This document shows, in pieces, positions 8,395 to 16,778 of a stretch of DNA of 64,000 nt. The notes below the pieces were generated by a model that searched no databases, was not told the DNA's origin, and saw only the letters and a list, made by a program, of their open reading frames with translations. A program made the translations under genes and the position numbers. The stretch comes from Phenylobacterium sp. NIBR 498073 (GTDB lineage: Bacteria; Pseudomonadota; Alphaproteobacteria; Caulobacterales; Caulobacteraceae), in NCBI RefSeq assembly GCF_027286305.1, contig NZ_CP114599.1, forward strand, positions 62,001 through 126,000. Reading direction: 5' to 3'. Numbering within the stretch: the stretch's first letter is position 1; every line of letters starts with the position of its first letter.

Positions 8395-8486
8395 AGCAGC
8401 GTTTCCTTTTACTTGTCCGGCGGTATGTCGTGCGCCGCCCCGCCGATTTCCAGGGGGACCTTGCCTCTCATACGCAGTTGTGACCG

Positions 8487-9029
8487 TTAGCCCCTCGGCT
8501 TGCGCTTGAGCGCCACATAGAGCGCCCCTTCGCCGCCGTGCCGCCGGTGGGCCTCGGAAATCCCCGCCACCACCCCGCGCAGGGCCATGCCGCCCAGCCA
8601 TTCGGGCGCGCGCCGGCGCAGCACGCCGTCGCCCAGGGTTCCCTTGCCGGTGATCACCAGCACCGCGCGATAGCCCTCGTCCCAGGCCCGCAGCACGAAG
8701 GCCTCCAGCGCCGCCTTGGCGCGCTGCTGGTCCATGCCGTGCAGGTCGATGCGCGCGCCGATCGGGTCCCGCTCCTTGGCGATGCGGTGCTTGCGGCGCG
8801 GCTCGATGCCCTCCGGCTCGCCGCGCAACGGCGGTTGCAGCGGCGGCAGCAGCTCGGCGAGCGGCAGCCGCGCGGCCGGGTCGGTCACCCGTCCCTTGGC
8901 CTTCAGCGCCGGGATCGCCGGCTCGGCCGGCGGCGGGGGCGCGTCGGACTTGCGGCCCGGATGCGGGTGGACGGTGGCCGCCACCATCGCCCAGAGCTTC
9001 TGCTCATCAGGGCGGATGGGCCGTTTCAT
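8487..9029 (-). CDS. Smr/MutS2-domain protein
   Basis: 180 residues. A charged Pro-rich N-terminus precedes a Smr domain: ARIDLHGMDQQRAKAALEAFVLRAWDEGYRAVLVITGKGTLGDGVLRRRAPEWL. LDLHG and TGKG are the family hallmarks, and stand-alone Smr domains are structure-selective nucleases or RNA-cleaving factors. The gene overlaps the end of mltA by 4 bases, so it is probably co-transcribed with it. That pairing with MltA, Tim44 and SecB is a common alphaproteobacterial gene order. The RNA or DNA target is unknown. Confidence 0.88.
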   Translation of the reverse strand: MKRPIRPDEQKLWAMVAATVHPHPGRKSDAPPPPAEPAIPALKAKGRVTDPAARLPLAELLPPLQPPLRGEPEGIEPRRKHRIAKERDPIGARIDLHGMDQQRAKAALEAFVLRAWDEGYRAVLVITGKGTLGDGVLRRRAPEWLGGMALRGVVAGISEAHRRHGGEGALYVALKRKPRG

Positions 9030-10171
9030 CGATAGGGGCCGACCTTCGGGACCAGGCGGTGCATGCGCAGGGTGTGACGCACCCGGCCGGCCTCGGTCCC
9101 GGCCTGGGCGCCGACGCCCAGATAGAGGTCGGCGCGCACCGGGCCCTTGATCGCCCCGCCGGCGTCCAACGCCATCACCGTGCGGCGATAGGCCGGGAAG
9201 GCCCCCGACAGGGTCGGGGCCACGCCCTCGATGAAATAGAGCCCGCCCAGGGCGTTCAGCCCGGTGTCGACGGCGATCGAGCGCCCGGGCGGCAGCGGGA
9301 TGCCCGCCGCGCCCACCGGCTGGCGGCCGTCGTCGGGGGCCAGGGTGAAGAACACGTAGCGCGGGTTGAGCCGCATGATCTCGTCGGCGCGCGGGCCGCG
9401 GTTGTCGGCCAGCCAGCTGCGGATCGCCTCGCCCGAGGTGTTGCTGGCGGCCAGCAGCCCGCGGTCGCGCATCGGGTTGGCGATGCCCTGGAACGGCTTG
9501 CCGTTGGTGGCCGCGAACACCGCCTTGGCGCGCCGCCCGTCCTCGAAGGTCAGCACCCCTGACCCCTGGATCTGCAGGAAGAACAGGTCCTCGGGCCGCA
9601 TCCAGGCCAGCGCGGGCCCGGCGCTGGCCTTCTCGATCTCGGCGCGGTCGGGATAGGGACCGCCGCCGCGCTGCTGAGCCGGCTTGCCGCCGACGCCGGT
9701 GCCGACCAGGTCCTCGGGCTTAGGCCGCACCGGGGCCGAAAACTCGGCGCTCTGGCGCTCGCGCGCCTCGTACTCCGGCGAGAAATAGGCGGTCAGCACC
9801 CCTTCGCCGACCAGCAGCTCGGGCCGGAAGTTCTCCTCCAGGAATGCGCGGGCCCGCGGACCGTCCAGCGCGCCGATCGCTCGCGCGCGGCGGCAGACCT
9901 CGCCCAGCGCCGGGTCGCGGGCCACGCCGCAGGTGGTGCGGAACGCCTCGTAGCCGGCGCCATGATCGTCCTGCGCCCAGCCGGGCACCTCGGCGAAGCT
10001 TTCCGGCTGCGCAGGCGGAGGCGTCGGCTGCGGCGGCTGGGTCGGGGTCGGGCGCGGCGGCTGCGGGCCGGGACCGGGGGCGGGGGCGGGGGGCTTCGGC
10101 GTGGCGCAGGCCGCGACCAGCAGGGTCAGCAGCAGGGCCGGAACCAGGCGGCTCGCAGATCGGATGTTCAA
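9026..10171 (-). CDS. mltA: Membrane-bound lytic murein transglycosylase A (MltA)
   Basis: 381 residues from TTG 10171, selected because a GGGGG ribosome site precedes it and the protein then opens with a lipoprotein signal (LVPALLLTLLVAACATP; lipobox cysteine in VAAC). A proline-rich linker follows, then the MltA double-psi barrel (GEGVLTAYFSPEYEAR...LFFLQIQGSGVLTFEDGRRAKAVFAATNGKPFQGI) and a C-terminal 3D domain (SIAVDTGLNALGGLYFIEG...VMALDAGGAIKGPVRADLYLG) with its catalytic aspartates. It cleaves murein to 1,6-anhydromuropeptides. The 3' end overlaps the Smr gene. Confidence 0.92.
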   Translation of the reverse strand: MNIRSASRLVPALLLTLLVAACATPKPPAPAPGPGPQPPRPTPTQPPQPTPPPAQPESFAEVPGWAQDDHGAGYEAFRTTCGVARDPALGEVCRRARAIGALDGPRARAFLEENFRPELLVGEGVLTAYFSPEYEARERQSAEFSAPVRPKPEDLVGTGVGGKPAQQRGGGPYPDRAEIEKASAGPALAWMRPEDLFFLQIQGSGVLTFEDGRRAKAVFAATNGKPFQGIANPMRDRGLLAASNTSGEAIRSWLADNRGPRADEIMRLNPRYVFFTLAPDDGRQPVGAAGIPLPPGRSIAVDTGLNALGGLYFIEGVAPTLSGAFPAYRRTVMALDAGGAIKGPVRADLYLGVGAQAGTEAGRVRHTLRMHRLVPKVGPYR

Positions 10172-10350
10172 GGTGGCCCCCAGCGCTGTCGTCGAAATCG
10201 CGGCGATCGGTCCGCCGCCCCGCTCGAACTCAAAAGAAACGAACGCCCGGCGCGCGCCGCGCGCCGGCTCCCCTTCATAGTCCTGCGTTAGGGGCGGGAA
10301 AACGGCGTAAGGGTTAACAAACCCTTGCCGCCGTTCGGTTTTCGCCGCGC

Positions 10351-10962
10351 TTAGGCTTCGGCGGCGGCGACGTTGACCAGCAGCCAGTTGGGATCGCGGC
10401 TCTTCAGGCTGCGCTCGAAGGTCCACAGCTCGGCGGTGCGCTTGTCGTCCACCGCCTCGCCTTCCGGGCCCTTGGTGCGGCTGCGGAACTCGGCCAGGAA
10501 GCGGACGGTGATCCGCGCCATGTCGCCGTGCAGGTCGGCGCGCTCCATGTCGGCGCGCGGCGGATGCAGGAATTCGACGGACTCGCTGCGGCCCTGGGTC
10601 TCGCGTTCCTCGATCGCGCCTTCGAAACTGGTCAGCACGTTCGGGGCCAGCAGGTTGCGCAGGGTCTCGCGGTCGCCGGCGGCGAAGGCGCGCACGACCA
10701 TCTCATAGGCGCCCTTGGCCCCGCCCAGGAAGCGCGAGAGGTCGAACGACGGGTCGCGATGCTTGATCGCCGGCAGGCCGGTCAGGTCGACGCCGTCGTC
10801 GATCTGGTCCATCGCCGGGGCCTGGCGCGCGCCGGCCGCCACGGAGTCCGCGGTGGGGGTGTCCTCAGGCTGACGGCCGACGCGCCGGCCCAGCACCGCA
10901 TAGAGCTGGTACAGCACGACTCCGGCCAGGCCGGCGAAAATGATCAGTTCGAGGACTTGCAA
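10351..10962 (-). CDS. Tim44/TimA family membrane protein
   Basis: 203 residues. One N-terminal hydrophobic segment (LELIIFAGLAGVVLYQLYAVLG) followed by the alphaproteobacterial TimA-type core: GAKGAYEMVVRAFAAGDRETLRNLLAPNVLTSFEGAIEERE, ITVRFLAEFRSRTKGPEGE and AELWTFERSLKSRDPNWLLVNVAAAEA. It is shorter than the Tim44-like paralogue at 7435 and lacks its Pro-rich linker. It starts divergently from secB, about 150 bases apart, and is upstream of mltA. The conserved position beside secB suggests a role at the inner membrane in protein export, which is inference. A small inverted repeat (AAGGGTT-AACA-AACCCTT) lies near 10309 in the gap before mltA. Confidence 0.88.
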   Translation of the reverse strand: MQVLELIIFAGLAGVVLYQLYAVLGRRVGRQPEDTPTADSVAAGARQAPAMDQIDDGVDLTGLPAIKHRDPSFDLSRFLGGAKGAYEMVVRAFAAGDRETLRNLLAPNVLTSFEGAIEERETQGRSESVEFLHPPRADMERADLHGDMARITVRFLAEFRSRTKGPEGEAVDDKRTAELWTFERSLKSRDPNWLLVNVAAAEA

Positions 10963-11113
10963 TTCTTCAGGCTCACGGAACGAACGTAATCTTCAATATA
11001 GGACAGCGTAACGCCTACGTCAGGGGCGACGTTGCCATGGCATAGGGCGCATGATAGCAGCCCAGGCCACAACAGGACGTGAATGCGCGTCCACCAACCG
11101 GATTTTCCCGACT

Positions 11114-11611
11114 ATGACCGATACCGACGCCGCCGGCCCCGAGACCAATGGTGCGGGCGCCCCCGAGCCCGGCATCCGCATCCTCGCCCAGTTCATCCGT
11201 GACCTGTCGTTCGAGAACCCGCGCGCGCCCGAGACGCTGCGCGCCCAGAACGCGGTCCAGCCGCAGATCGAAATGGGCGTCGAAATGAACGCCCGCGGCC
11301 GCGAAGACGGCCTGTTCGAAGTCGACCTGAAGCTGTCGGCCCGCGCCGAGCGCGAAGACGGCCCGGTGTTCCACGTCGAGCTGCTCTATGGCGGCGTGTT
11401 CCAGATCGCCGGCGTCAGCCAGGAAGACCTCGAGCCGGTGCTGCTGGTCGAGTGCCCGCGCTTCATGTTCCCGTTCGCCCGCCAGATCATCGCCTCGGTG
11501 ACCTCGGACGGCGGCTTCCCGCCCTTCATGCTCGACCCGATCGACTTCGCCGGCGTCTACGCCGCGCGCAAGGCCCAGGCCATGGGCGGCGAGACCATCG
11601 GCAACGCCTGA
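11114..11611 (+). CDS. secB: Protein-export chaperone SecB
   Basis: 165 residues, the normal length. SecB is the tetrameric cytosolic chaperone that delivers unfolded preproteins to SecA. Typical features are [22 protein letters not shown], the beta-core [15 protein letters not shown], the helix preface [45 protein letters not shown], and an acidic N-terminal extension. The ATG at 11114 is preferred over an upstream in-frame ATG because the extra residues are not SecB-like. The gene diverges from the Tim44-like gene, and a hairpin terminator follows before the convergent exporter gene. Confidence 0.96.
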   Translation: MTDTDAAGPETNGAGAPEPGIRILAQFIRDLSFENPRAPETLRAQNAVQPQIEMGVEMNARGREDGLFEVDLKLSARAEREDGPVFHVELLYGGVFQIAGVSQEDLEPVLLVECPRFMFPFARQIIASVTSDGGFPPFMLDPIDFAGVYAARKAQAMGGETIGNA

Positions 11612-11618
11612 CGACCTT

Positions 11619-11646
11619 GAGGGGGACGGCCCAGGTCATCCCCCTC
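11619..11646. terminator. Hairpin terminator between convergent secB and exporter gene
   Basis: Perfect 8-bp stem GAGGGGGA / TCCCCCTC separated by a 12-base loop, in the 42-base gap between two convergent stops. There is no long U-tract in either direction, so termination efficiency is uncertain, but placement suits a bidirectional terminator. Confidence 0.55.
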
Positions 11647-11653
11647 GCTTCGG

Positions 11654-12844
11654 CTAGCCCGCCAGTCGCCTGACGGCCAGCGCTCCCAGCACCAGCAGAG
11701 CCATGCCGGCCGCGAAGCCGGCCAGCGGCCAGGCGCTGTCCCCGCCCAGCCAGACGACCGCCGCCGAGCCCAGCACGCCGACGATCACGCTCTCGACGCT
11801 GAAGTAAAGCGCCACCGCGGTCCCGGCCGCCCCGCCGAACGCCGCCAGCGCGCCGTTGGCGCAGACCGCGACCGCCAGCACCATCCCGACGGCCATCACC
11901 CACATCGGCGGCAGTAGCGTCCAGAACGACGGCGCGCCCCAGATCTGGCCCGCCGCCAGCAGCACCGCGCCGATCAGCAGCAGGCCCATGCCCCGCGCCA
12001 GGCTCCCCGCCGTCCCCCAGCGCGCCGCCGCCCGCCCGACGAGCCGCGAGGCCAGGATCATCACCAGCGCCGCGGTCGAGAAGGCCAGGCTGAAGGCGAG
12101 CTGCGACAGGCCCGCCTGACCGATCAGGATCCGCGGCGCGGTCGAGAAGAACACGAAGAACGTCCCCATCGCGGCGCTGAAGCCCAGCGTATAGGTCCAG
12201 AAATCGCCGCTGCGCAGGACGGCGACGAACGGGGATCGGACGCGCCCGGCGGCGACCGGCCGGGTCTCCGGCAGGCCGCGGGCGGCGCGAAGGCCCGCGA
12301 CGACCATCAGCGCGGCCAGCACGACGAAGATCGCCCGCCACCCGAGCCCTTTGGCGATCAGCGCTCCGGCGATCGGCCCCAGCGCCGGCACGAAGGACAA
12401 GATCGCGCCGAGCAGGCCGTAGATGCTCGCGGCCTCAGCCCGCTCGGCATAGACGTCGCGCACGATGGCGAAGATCGCGACCAGGGCCGCCGAGGCGCCC
12501 GCCGCCTGCAGGACGCGCCAGCCGACGAAGGCGGGCCCGCTTCCGGTCAGCCCGAGCGCCAGGCTCGCCGCGGCGAACAGCGCCGCCCCGCCAAGCAGCA
12601 CCGGGCGCCGGCCAATACGGTCGGACAGCGGCCCGAACGCCAGCTGCCCCAGGCCGAGCAAGGCCATGTAGAGACTGAGCGTCAGTTGGACGACGGCGGG
12701 GGTCGTCGAAAGCTCGCCGGGCATGTCGGGGACGACCGGCAGATAGATGTCCATGGCCAGCGAGGCCAGGATGTCGAACGGCGCCAGCAGGGCCAGCGCG
12801 GCGGGCAGGGAATAGTCCCAGGGTCTGGCTTTGGAACCAGGCAT
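11654..12844 (-). CDS. CmlA-like MFS drug exporter (chloramphenicol/Bcr-CflA family)
   Basis: 396 residues with 12 predicted membrane spans. The N-terminus (WDYSLPAALALLAPFDILASLAMDIYLPVVPDMP) and the GPLSDRIGRRPVLLGG signature of drug:H+ antiporters are present. The segment FWTYTLGFSAAMGTFFVFFSTAPRILIGQ closely resembles CmlA-type chloramphenicol exporters as I recall them, more than generic Bcr. I chose ATG 12844 because MPGSKARPWDYS aligns with the family start, although the frame stays open upstream. Upstream lie a seven-codon leader ORF and hairpins that could form a translational attenuator. Substrate specificity is inferred. Confidence 0.85.
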   Translation of the reverse strand: MPGSKARPWDYSLPAALALLAPFDILASLAMDIYLPVVPDMPGELSTTPAVVQLTLSLYMALLGLGQLAFGPLSDRIGRRPVLLGGAALFAAASLALGLTGSGPAFVGWRVLQAAGASAALVAIFAIVRDVYAERAEAASIYGLLGAILSFVPALGPIAGALIAKGLGWRAIFVVLAALMVVAGLRAARGLPETRPVAAGRVRSPFVAVLRSGDFWTYTLGFSAAMGTFFVFFSTAPRILIGQAGLSQLAFSLAFSTAALVMILASRLVGRAAARWGTAGSLARGMGLLLIGAVLLAAGQIWGAPSFWTLLPPMWVMAVGMVLAVAVCANGALAAFGGAAGTAVALYFSVESVIVGVLGSAAVVWLGGDSAWPLAGFAAGMALLVLGALAVRRLAG

Positions 12845-12892
12845 GACTTTGCATCCACTCAAATCGGAAGATCTGGCGGCGGCCTGCCTTGG
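12837..12892 (-). promoter_or_regulatory. Possible start-codon-sequestering hairpin of the exporter mRNA
   Basis: On the minus-strand transcript CCAAGGCA (12892-12885) can pair, with one bulged A, to TGCCTGG (12843-12837), which includes the last two bases of the ATG. This would hide the start codon. It is short and could form by chance; it is listed because a second, much stronger hairpin and a leader ORF lie just upstream. Confidence 0.3.
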
Positions 12893-12909
12893 GAGCTGGG
12901 GTGTCGACC

Positions 12910-12939
12910 GCCGCAACAACGAAGGGGTGTTGTTGCGGC
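12910..12939 (-). promoter_or_regulatory. Strong hairpin in the 5' leader of the CmlA-like gene
   Basis: Perfect 11-bp inverted repeat (GCCGCAACAAC / GTTGTTGCGGC) with an 8-base loop, 66 bases upstream of the exporter ATG. It begins directly after the stop codon of the seven-codon leader ORF. It could be an attenuator stem or, less likely, an operator for a repressor. No U-tract follows it on the minus strand. Confidence 0.55.
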
Positions 12940-12963
12940 CTACCTGCTTGCGGACTCGATCAT
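12940..12963 (-). CDS. Candidate leader peptide (7 aa) of the CmlA-like gene
   Basis: A minimal ORF encoding MIESASR and stop, ending one base before the 11-bp hairpin. GGACGGGACCC just upstream of its ATG could serve as a weak ribosome site. Transposon-borne cmlA and erm-type genes are induced by drug-stalled ribosomes on short leader ORFs, and this layout is the same in outline. The peptide sequence itself does not match a known stall peptide that I recognise. Confidence 0.35.
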   Translation of the reverse strand: MIESASR

Positions 12964-13110
12964 GGGTCCCGTCCCGGTTCGAGGAAGCGCCCTAGCTAAG
13001 CGCCGATCAGGGCCGGCGCAAGCTCGACCGCCGGGGCCAGGGTTTCGCCGAATGTTCAGCCGGCGGCTTCTGCGCCTTGATCGGGGCTTCCTCGATGCGG
13101 GAGCGGGACG

Positions 13111-14130
13111 ATGAACACCACATTTGCGGCGGTCAGCGACTGGTTGAACTCCGGGGTCTGGCTGCAGTTCGGCGGGCGGGCGTTGGCGGCCGTCGCCATC
13201 GTCGTCGCCGTCTACGGGCTCGTGCGGCTGATGCGCGCTTTTCTGGACCGGGTGCGCCGACGCTCCAAGGCCGCCTCGCCGCTGATCTACATCTTCGAAC
13301 AGGTCGTCGGCTACGCCATGCTGGTGGTCGGGGTGCTGGCGGGCCTGGCCACGCTCGGCCTCGACCTCAGCTCATTCACGGTCTTCGCCGGAGCCACTGG
13401 CGTCGGCCTCGGCCTCGGCCTGCAGGGCGTGGTCAAGGAGTTCGTCGCCGGCCTGGTGCTGATCTTCGACCCGGCCCTCCAGATCGGCGACTTCATCGAA
13501 CTGGAAAGCGGCCTGCGCGGCGAGGTGGTCGAGATCGGGGCGCGGGCCACCCGGCTGCGCACCAACGACGACGTCGATGTCGTGATCCCCAACTCCAAGC
13601 TGATGCAGAGCCAAGTGGTGAACTGGACCTACAACGAGGAATCCCGCCGCATCCACGTGCCTTTCTCCGTCGCTGAGGAGTCCGACAAGGCGCTGGTCCG
13701 CGACGTGGTGCTGGCCGCCGCCGAGGCGCTGCCCTTCACCCAGACCGACCTCGCCCACCGCCGGACCCAGGTCTGGCTGACCAGCTTCAGCGGCGACGGC
13801 CTCGATTTCGAGCTGATCGTCTGGCCGAGTGCGGAATCCTCGCGCCACCCGTCCTCGATGCACGCGGCCTATACCTGGGCGATCCACGAAGCGTTGTTGG
13901 CGGCCGGGATCAAGAACACCTCGCCGCAACTCGACCTGCGGGTCCGCAACCTGTTCGGGCGCGAGGGCGACCATGCGCTCGACGCTCTCAAGCTCAGGGC
14001 CGCCCCCCCGCCGCGCCAGGGGCCTCCCGGTTCGGCGCCCAACGACGCCGTCGCCGCCGTCTTCGACGACGCGGTCCGCAACACGCGGGCCCGGACGGCC
14101 GAGCCCCGCAAGCGCGAGACCCAGCCCTGA
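13111..14130 (+). CDS. MscS-family mechanosensitive ion channel
   Basis: 339 residues. Three membrane segments (LAAVAIVVAVYGLVRL, VVGYAMLVVGVLAGLATLGLDL, and the pore helix FTVFAGATGVGLGLGLQGVVKEFVAGLVLIF) are followed by the MscS beta domain: QIGDFIELESGLRGEVVEIGARATRLRTNDDVDVVIPNSKLMQSQVVNW. The Gly/Ala-rich pore helix and IPNS motif are diagnostic. A C-terminal alpha/beta domain and a disordered tail (APPPRQGPPG) complete it. It lets solutes out of the cytoplasm during hypo-osmotic stress. The ATG follows GGAGCGGG. It is convergent with the methyltransferase gene. Confidence 0.92.
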   Translation: MNTTFAAVSDWLNSGVWLQFGGRALAAVAIVVAVYGLVRLMRAFLDRVRRRSKAASPLIYIFEQVVGYAMLVVGVLAGLATLGLDLSSFTVFAGATGVGLGLGLQGVVKEFVAGLVLIFDPALQIGDFIELESGLRGEVVEIGARATRLRTNDDVDVVIPNSKLMQSQVVNWTYNEESRRIHVPFSVAEESDKALVRDVVLAAAEALPFTQTDLAHRRTQVWLTSFSGDGLDFELIVWPSAESSRHPSSMHAAYTWAIHEALLAAGIKNTSPQLDLRVRNLFGREGDHALDALKLRAAPPPRQGPPGSAPNDAVAAVFDDAVRNTRARTAEPRKRETQP

Positions 14131-14137
14131 GCCTGGC

Positions 14138-14842
14138 TCAGCTCGGCCGCTCGGCGACGAAGCTGCCATAGACCCCCTCCTGCACGTGCTCGACGATCTC
14201 GAATCCGCAGTCGGTCAGCATCCGCGCGATCGCCCAGGCGAAGGTCGAATATTCCTCGCGGATATGACAGGCGCCCTCGGCGCGCGAATAGCCGGTGTTC
14301 TCGCTCAGCCAGACGATCCAGCCCTCGGCCGCCTGCGCCAGGTCGCCCGGCGCTTCAGTGAACATCACGTCGCGCAGATAGAGCCGGCCGCCAGGCTTCA
14401 GCGCCGCATAGATCCGCGCCAAGGCCATGGCCTTCCAGAAGTCGGGCAGGTGGTGCAGGGCGTTCTTGGCGGTGACCAGGTCGAAGCCCGGATCGGGCGC
14501 CTCGAACGACAGGAAGCCGGCCCGCTGGAAGTTGAGGTTGGGCAACCCCTCGGCCCGCGCCTGCGCCGCCGCCAGCATCGCGGCCGAAACGTCGATCGCC
14601 ACCACCGAACGGCACATCCGCGCCGCTTCGCGGGCCAGGATGCCGGTGCCGCAGCCGATGTCGGCCATGGTCATGTGCGGTTTCAGGCCGAGGTCGCTCA
14701 GCAGCGCCCGGTCGCGGTCGGCCGAGCCGCCCTGGCGTGCGTCATAGGTGGCGACTTCCCGCTCGTCCTCGAAATCGAGGCCTATCTGGCGGGCGTCGTC
14801 GTACCACCAGTCATAGGTGTTCGGGGTTAGAGGGGTCAGCAT
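14138..14842 (-). CDS. Class I SAM-dependent methyltransferase
   Basis: 234 residues of the Methyltransf_11/25 type. Motif I ADIGCGTGILAREAAR, motif II VVAIDVSAAMLAAAQARA, FDLVTAKNALHHLPDF, and LKPGGRLYLRDVMFT are all intact, so it should be active on a small molecule. The N-terminal TYDWWYDDARQIGLDFEDEREVATYDARQ is a conserved lead-in in related alphaproteobacterial proteins of unknown substrate. It is transcribed alone, convergent with the mscS gene. The 260 bases upstream (14843-15102) hold no feature I can support. Confidence 0.85.
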   Translation of the reverse strand: MLTPLTPNTYDWWYDDARQIGLDFEDEREVATYDARQGGSADRDRALLSDLGLKPHMTMADIGCGTGILAREAARMCRSVVAIDVSAAMLAAAQARAEGLPNLNFQRAGFLSFEAPDPGFDLVTAKNALHHLPDFWKAMALARIYAALKPGGRLYLRDVMFTEAPGDLAQAAEGWIVWLSENTGYSRAEGACHIREEYSTFAWAIARMLTDCGFEIVEHVQEGVYGSFVAERPS

Positions 14843-15102
14843 GTCGGGTCTCCATCGGAATGCGGATGGAGAGCGCGCCGATCCATCCGCAGATTGCGGG
14901 GATCGGTGGCGCGAAAGGCTATGGCCGAGCGCGGTCCTGCATCCCCGGGGCGGGGATGGCTACGATCTGGACGGGGCGCGTCACGGCGGGCATGGCGTCA
15001 AGCTACGGCATGACAATGGTCGGCGACAAGCGCTTGGCCCTCGACGGACGGTCGCCGATGAGCTCTCCTGGCGGCGATTGAGCCAACAGGTGCGCCCGCC
15101 GC

Positions 15103-16029
15103 ATGACGCCGCAATCGACCACGCCGCACCCGTCGGCCAGGGAGGAACGGCTGCTCGCGACCTCGATGGCGACGACCATCGTCTTCGCGGTGGCCAGCAT
15201 CGGGTTCGGGCTCTGGCTCGGCTCCAAGTCGGTGACCTTCGACGGGTTTTACGACCTGATCGACGCGGCGATGACAGCCATCGCCCTGCTGACCGTGCGG
15301 CTGATCGCGCGCGGCGACGACCGCCGCTTTCAGTACGGCTACTGGCATCTTGAGCCGATGCTGGCCCTGCTCAACGGCCTGGTGCTCAGCTTCGCCTGCG
15401 CCTACGCCTTCCTCGACGGGCTGAACGGGCTGCTGGCCGGCGGCCGAAATGTGCAGTTCGGCCTCGGCGCGGTCTATGCGGGGGCCAGCAGCGTGCTCAG
15501 CTTCGGCATGTTCGCCTATGTGCGCAGCTCGGCCCGCCACCTGAATTCCCAGATGCTCGACGTCGACTCCCGCTCCTGGCTGATGGGCGGGGTGCTCAGC
15601 GCCGCCCTGTGCCTCAGCTTCCTGATCGGCCGCGCGCTGACCGGCAGCGGGGCCGAGTGGATGGCCCCCTATGTCGACCCGATGATCCTGGTGATCGTCG
15701 CGGTCTGCCTGGCCCCGTTCCCGGCCTTGACCCTCTGGCGTGCCAGTCAGGACATCCTGATGATCGCGCCGACTGCGCTCGACCAGCAGGTGCGCGAACT
15801 CGCCGCCGAGGTCGCCGCCCGCTATGGCTTTTCCGGCTACAGCTCCCACGTCGTGCGCTCGGGCCGCCAGCAATTCATCGAGATCGGCTTCGTCGCCCCG
15901 TCCGGCCAGACGACCATGAGCTTCGAGCAGCTCGACACCATCCGCCGCGAGATCGCCCTGGCGATGGGCGGGCTCAATCCCGGCTACTGGCTGACCGTCG
16001 ACTTCACCGCCGACGAACGGTGGATCTGA
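15103..16029 (+). CDS. Cation diffusion facilitator family transporter
   Basis: 308 residues with six membrane spans. The metal site of CDF exporters is recognisable as DGFYDLID in the second span (aspartates four residues apart) and as a second pair in the fifth span (DVDSRSWLMGGVLSA). YGYWHLEPMLALLNG after span 2 is typical of the branch annotated as Co/Zn/Cd transporters. A cytosolic C-terminal alpha/beta domain follows (LDQQVRELAAEVAARYGFSGYSSHVVRSGRQQFIEIGF). The usual His-rich loop is absent. It is probably a proton-coupled divalent-metal exporter; specificity unknown. Confidence 0.87.
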   Translation: MTPQSTTPHPSAREERLLATSMATTIVFAVASIGFGLWLGSKSVTFDGFYDLIDAAMTAIALLTVRLIARGDDRRFQYGYWHLEPMLALLNGLVLSFACAYAFLDGLNGLLAGGRNVQFGLGAVYAGASSVLSFGMFAYVRSSARHLNSQMLDVDSRSWLMGGVLSAALCLSFLIGRALTGSGAEWMAPYVDPMILVIVAVCLAPFPALTLWRASQDILMIAPTALDQQVRELAAEVAARYGFSGYSSHVVRSGRQQFIEIGFVAPSGQTTMSFEQLDTIRREIALAMGGLNPGYWLTVDFTADERWI

Positions 16030-16039
16030 GGCGCTGGCC

Positions 16040-16747
16040 TTAGAGCCCGAACTTGCCCCAGAGTTCCTCGTTCTTGACCACTTCGCGCATGAACTTGGCA
16101 TGTAGCTCGCGCTCGGCGTCGGTCGAGCGGAAGGGCAGGGGGCGGGGCCGGGCGCCATAGACCGTAGCCTTGGCTACGGCGACGGCGTGGGCCGCCATTT
16201 CGCGGGTGGTCAGTTCCAGGGTCAGGGCGCGGCCGCCCTTCAGCTCAAGATAGACCGCCGCCAGCAGCCGGGCGTCGATGAGCGCCCCGTGCTTTTCCCG
16301 CTCCGAAAGCGAGATCTTGAAGCGCTTGCAGAGCGCGTCGAGCGAGTTGTGCATCCCCGGGAAACGCTTGCGCGCCAGGGCCAGGGTGTCGATCCAGCGC
16401 TCTTCGGGAAGGCCGGCGAGGCCGAGGCCCTCCAGCTCGTAGTTCACGAACGTCCGGTCGAAGGTGGCGTTGTGGGCGATGATCGGGGCGTCGCCGACGA
16501 AGTCGAGGAAGTCCTGGTGGATCTCCTTGTCGCGGAACTTCGGCTTGCCGCGGAGGAAGTTCGCCGACAGCCCGTGGACCTTCTCGGCCTCGGGAGGCAT
16601 GTCGCGCTCGGGGTCGATATAGACGTGGAAGCTGCGCCCGGTCGGCAGGTAGTCCTCGATCTCGAGGCAGGCGAGTTCGACCAGCTTGTGGCCCAGATGC
16701 GGCTCGAAGCCGGTGGTTTCGGTGTCGAGAACGATCTCACGCGCCAT
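16040..16747 (-). CDS. dnaQ: DNA polymerase III epsilon subunit (3'-5' exonuclease)
   Basis: 235 residues. The proofreading DEDDh exonuclease: Exo I LDTETTGFEP (D8, E10), Exo II AHNATFDRTFVNYEL, Exo III HGALIDARLLAAVYLEL with catalytic H and D. The C-terminal segment that binds the polymerase alpha subunit is present (MREVVKNEELWGKFGL). It lies 31 bases downstream of coaE and points the same way. aroE, coaE and dnaQ near the origin is a conserved alphaproteobacterial arrangement. It is convergent with the CDF gene, 10 bases apart. Confidence 0.96.
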   Translation of the reverse strand: MAREIVLDTETTGFEPHLGHKLVELACLEIEDYLPTGRSFHVYIDPERDMPPEAEKVHGLSANFLRGKPKFRDKEIHQDFLDFVGDAPIIAHNATFDRTFVNYELEGLGLAGLPEERWIDTLALARKRFPGMHNSLDALCKRFKISLSEREKHGALIDARLLAAVYLELKGGRALTLELTTREMAAHAVAVAKATVYGARPRPLPFRSTDAERELHAKFMREVVKNEELWGKFGL

Positions 16748-16778
16748 GGAAACTACTTCGGCTGCTTCGAGCCGAGCT

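Noticed and set aside
10309..10327. AAGGGTTAACAAACCCTT inverted repeat between the Tim44-like gene and mltA as a terminator or CtrA site
   Set aside because: Short stem, no U-tract, and only a single TTAA, so no function can be assigned.
12845..12919. N-terminal extension of the CmlA-like protein from TTG 12919
   Set aside because: The extra residues are unlike exporter N-termini, the TTG lies inside the strong hairpin, and ATG 12844 gives the family start.
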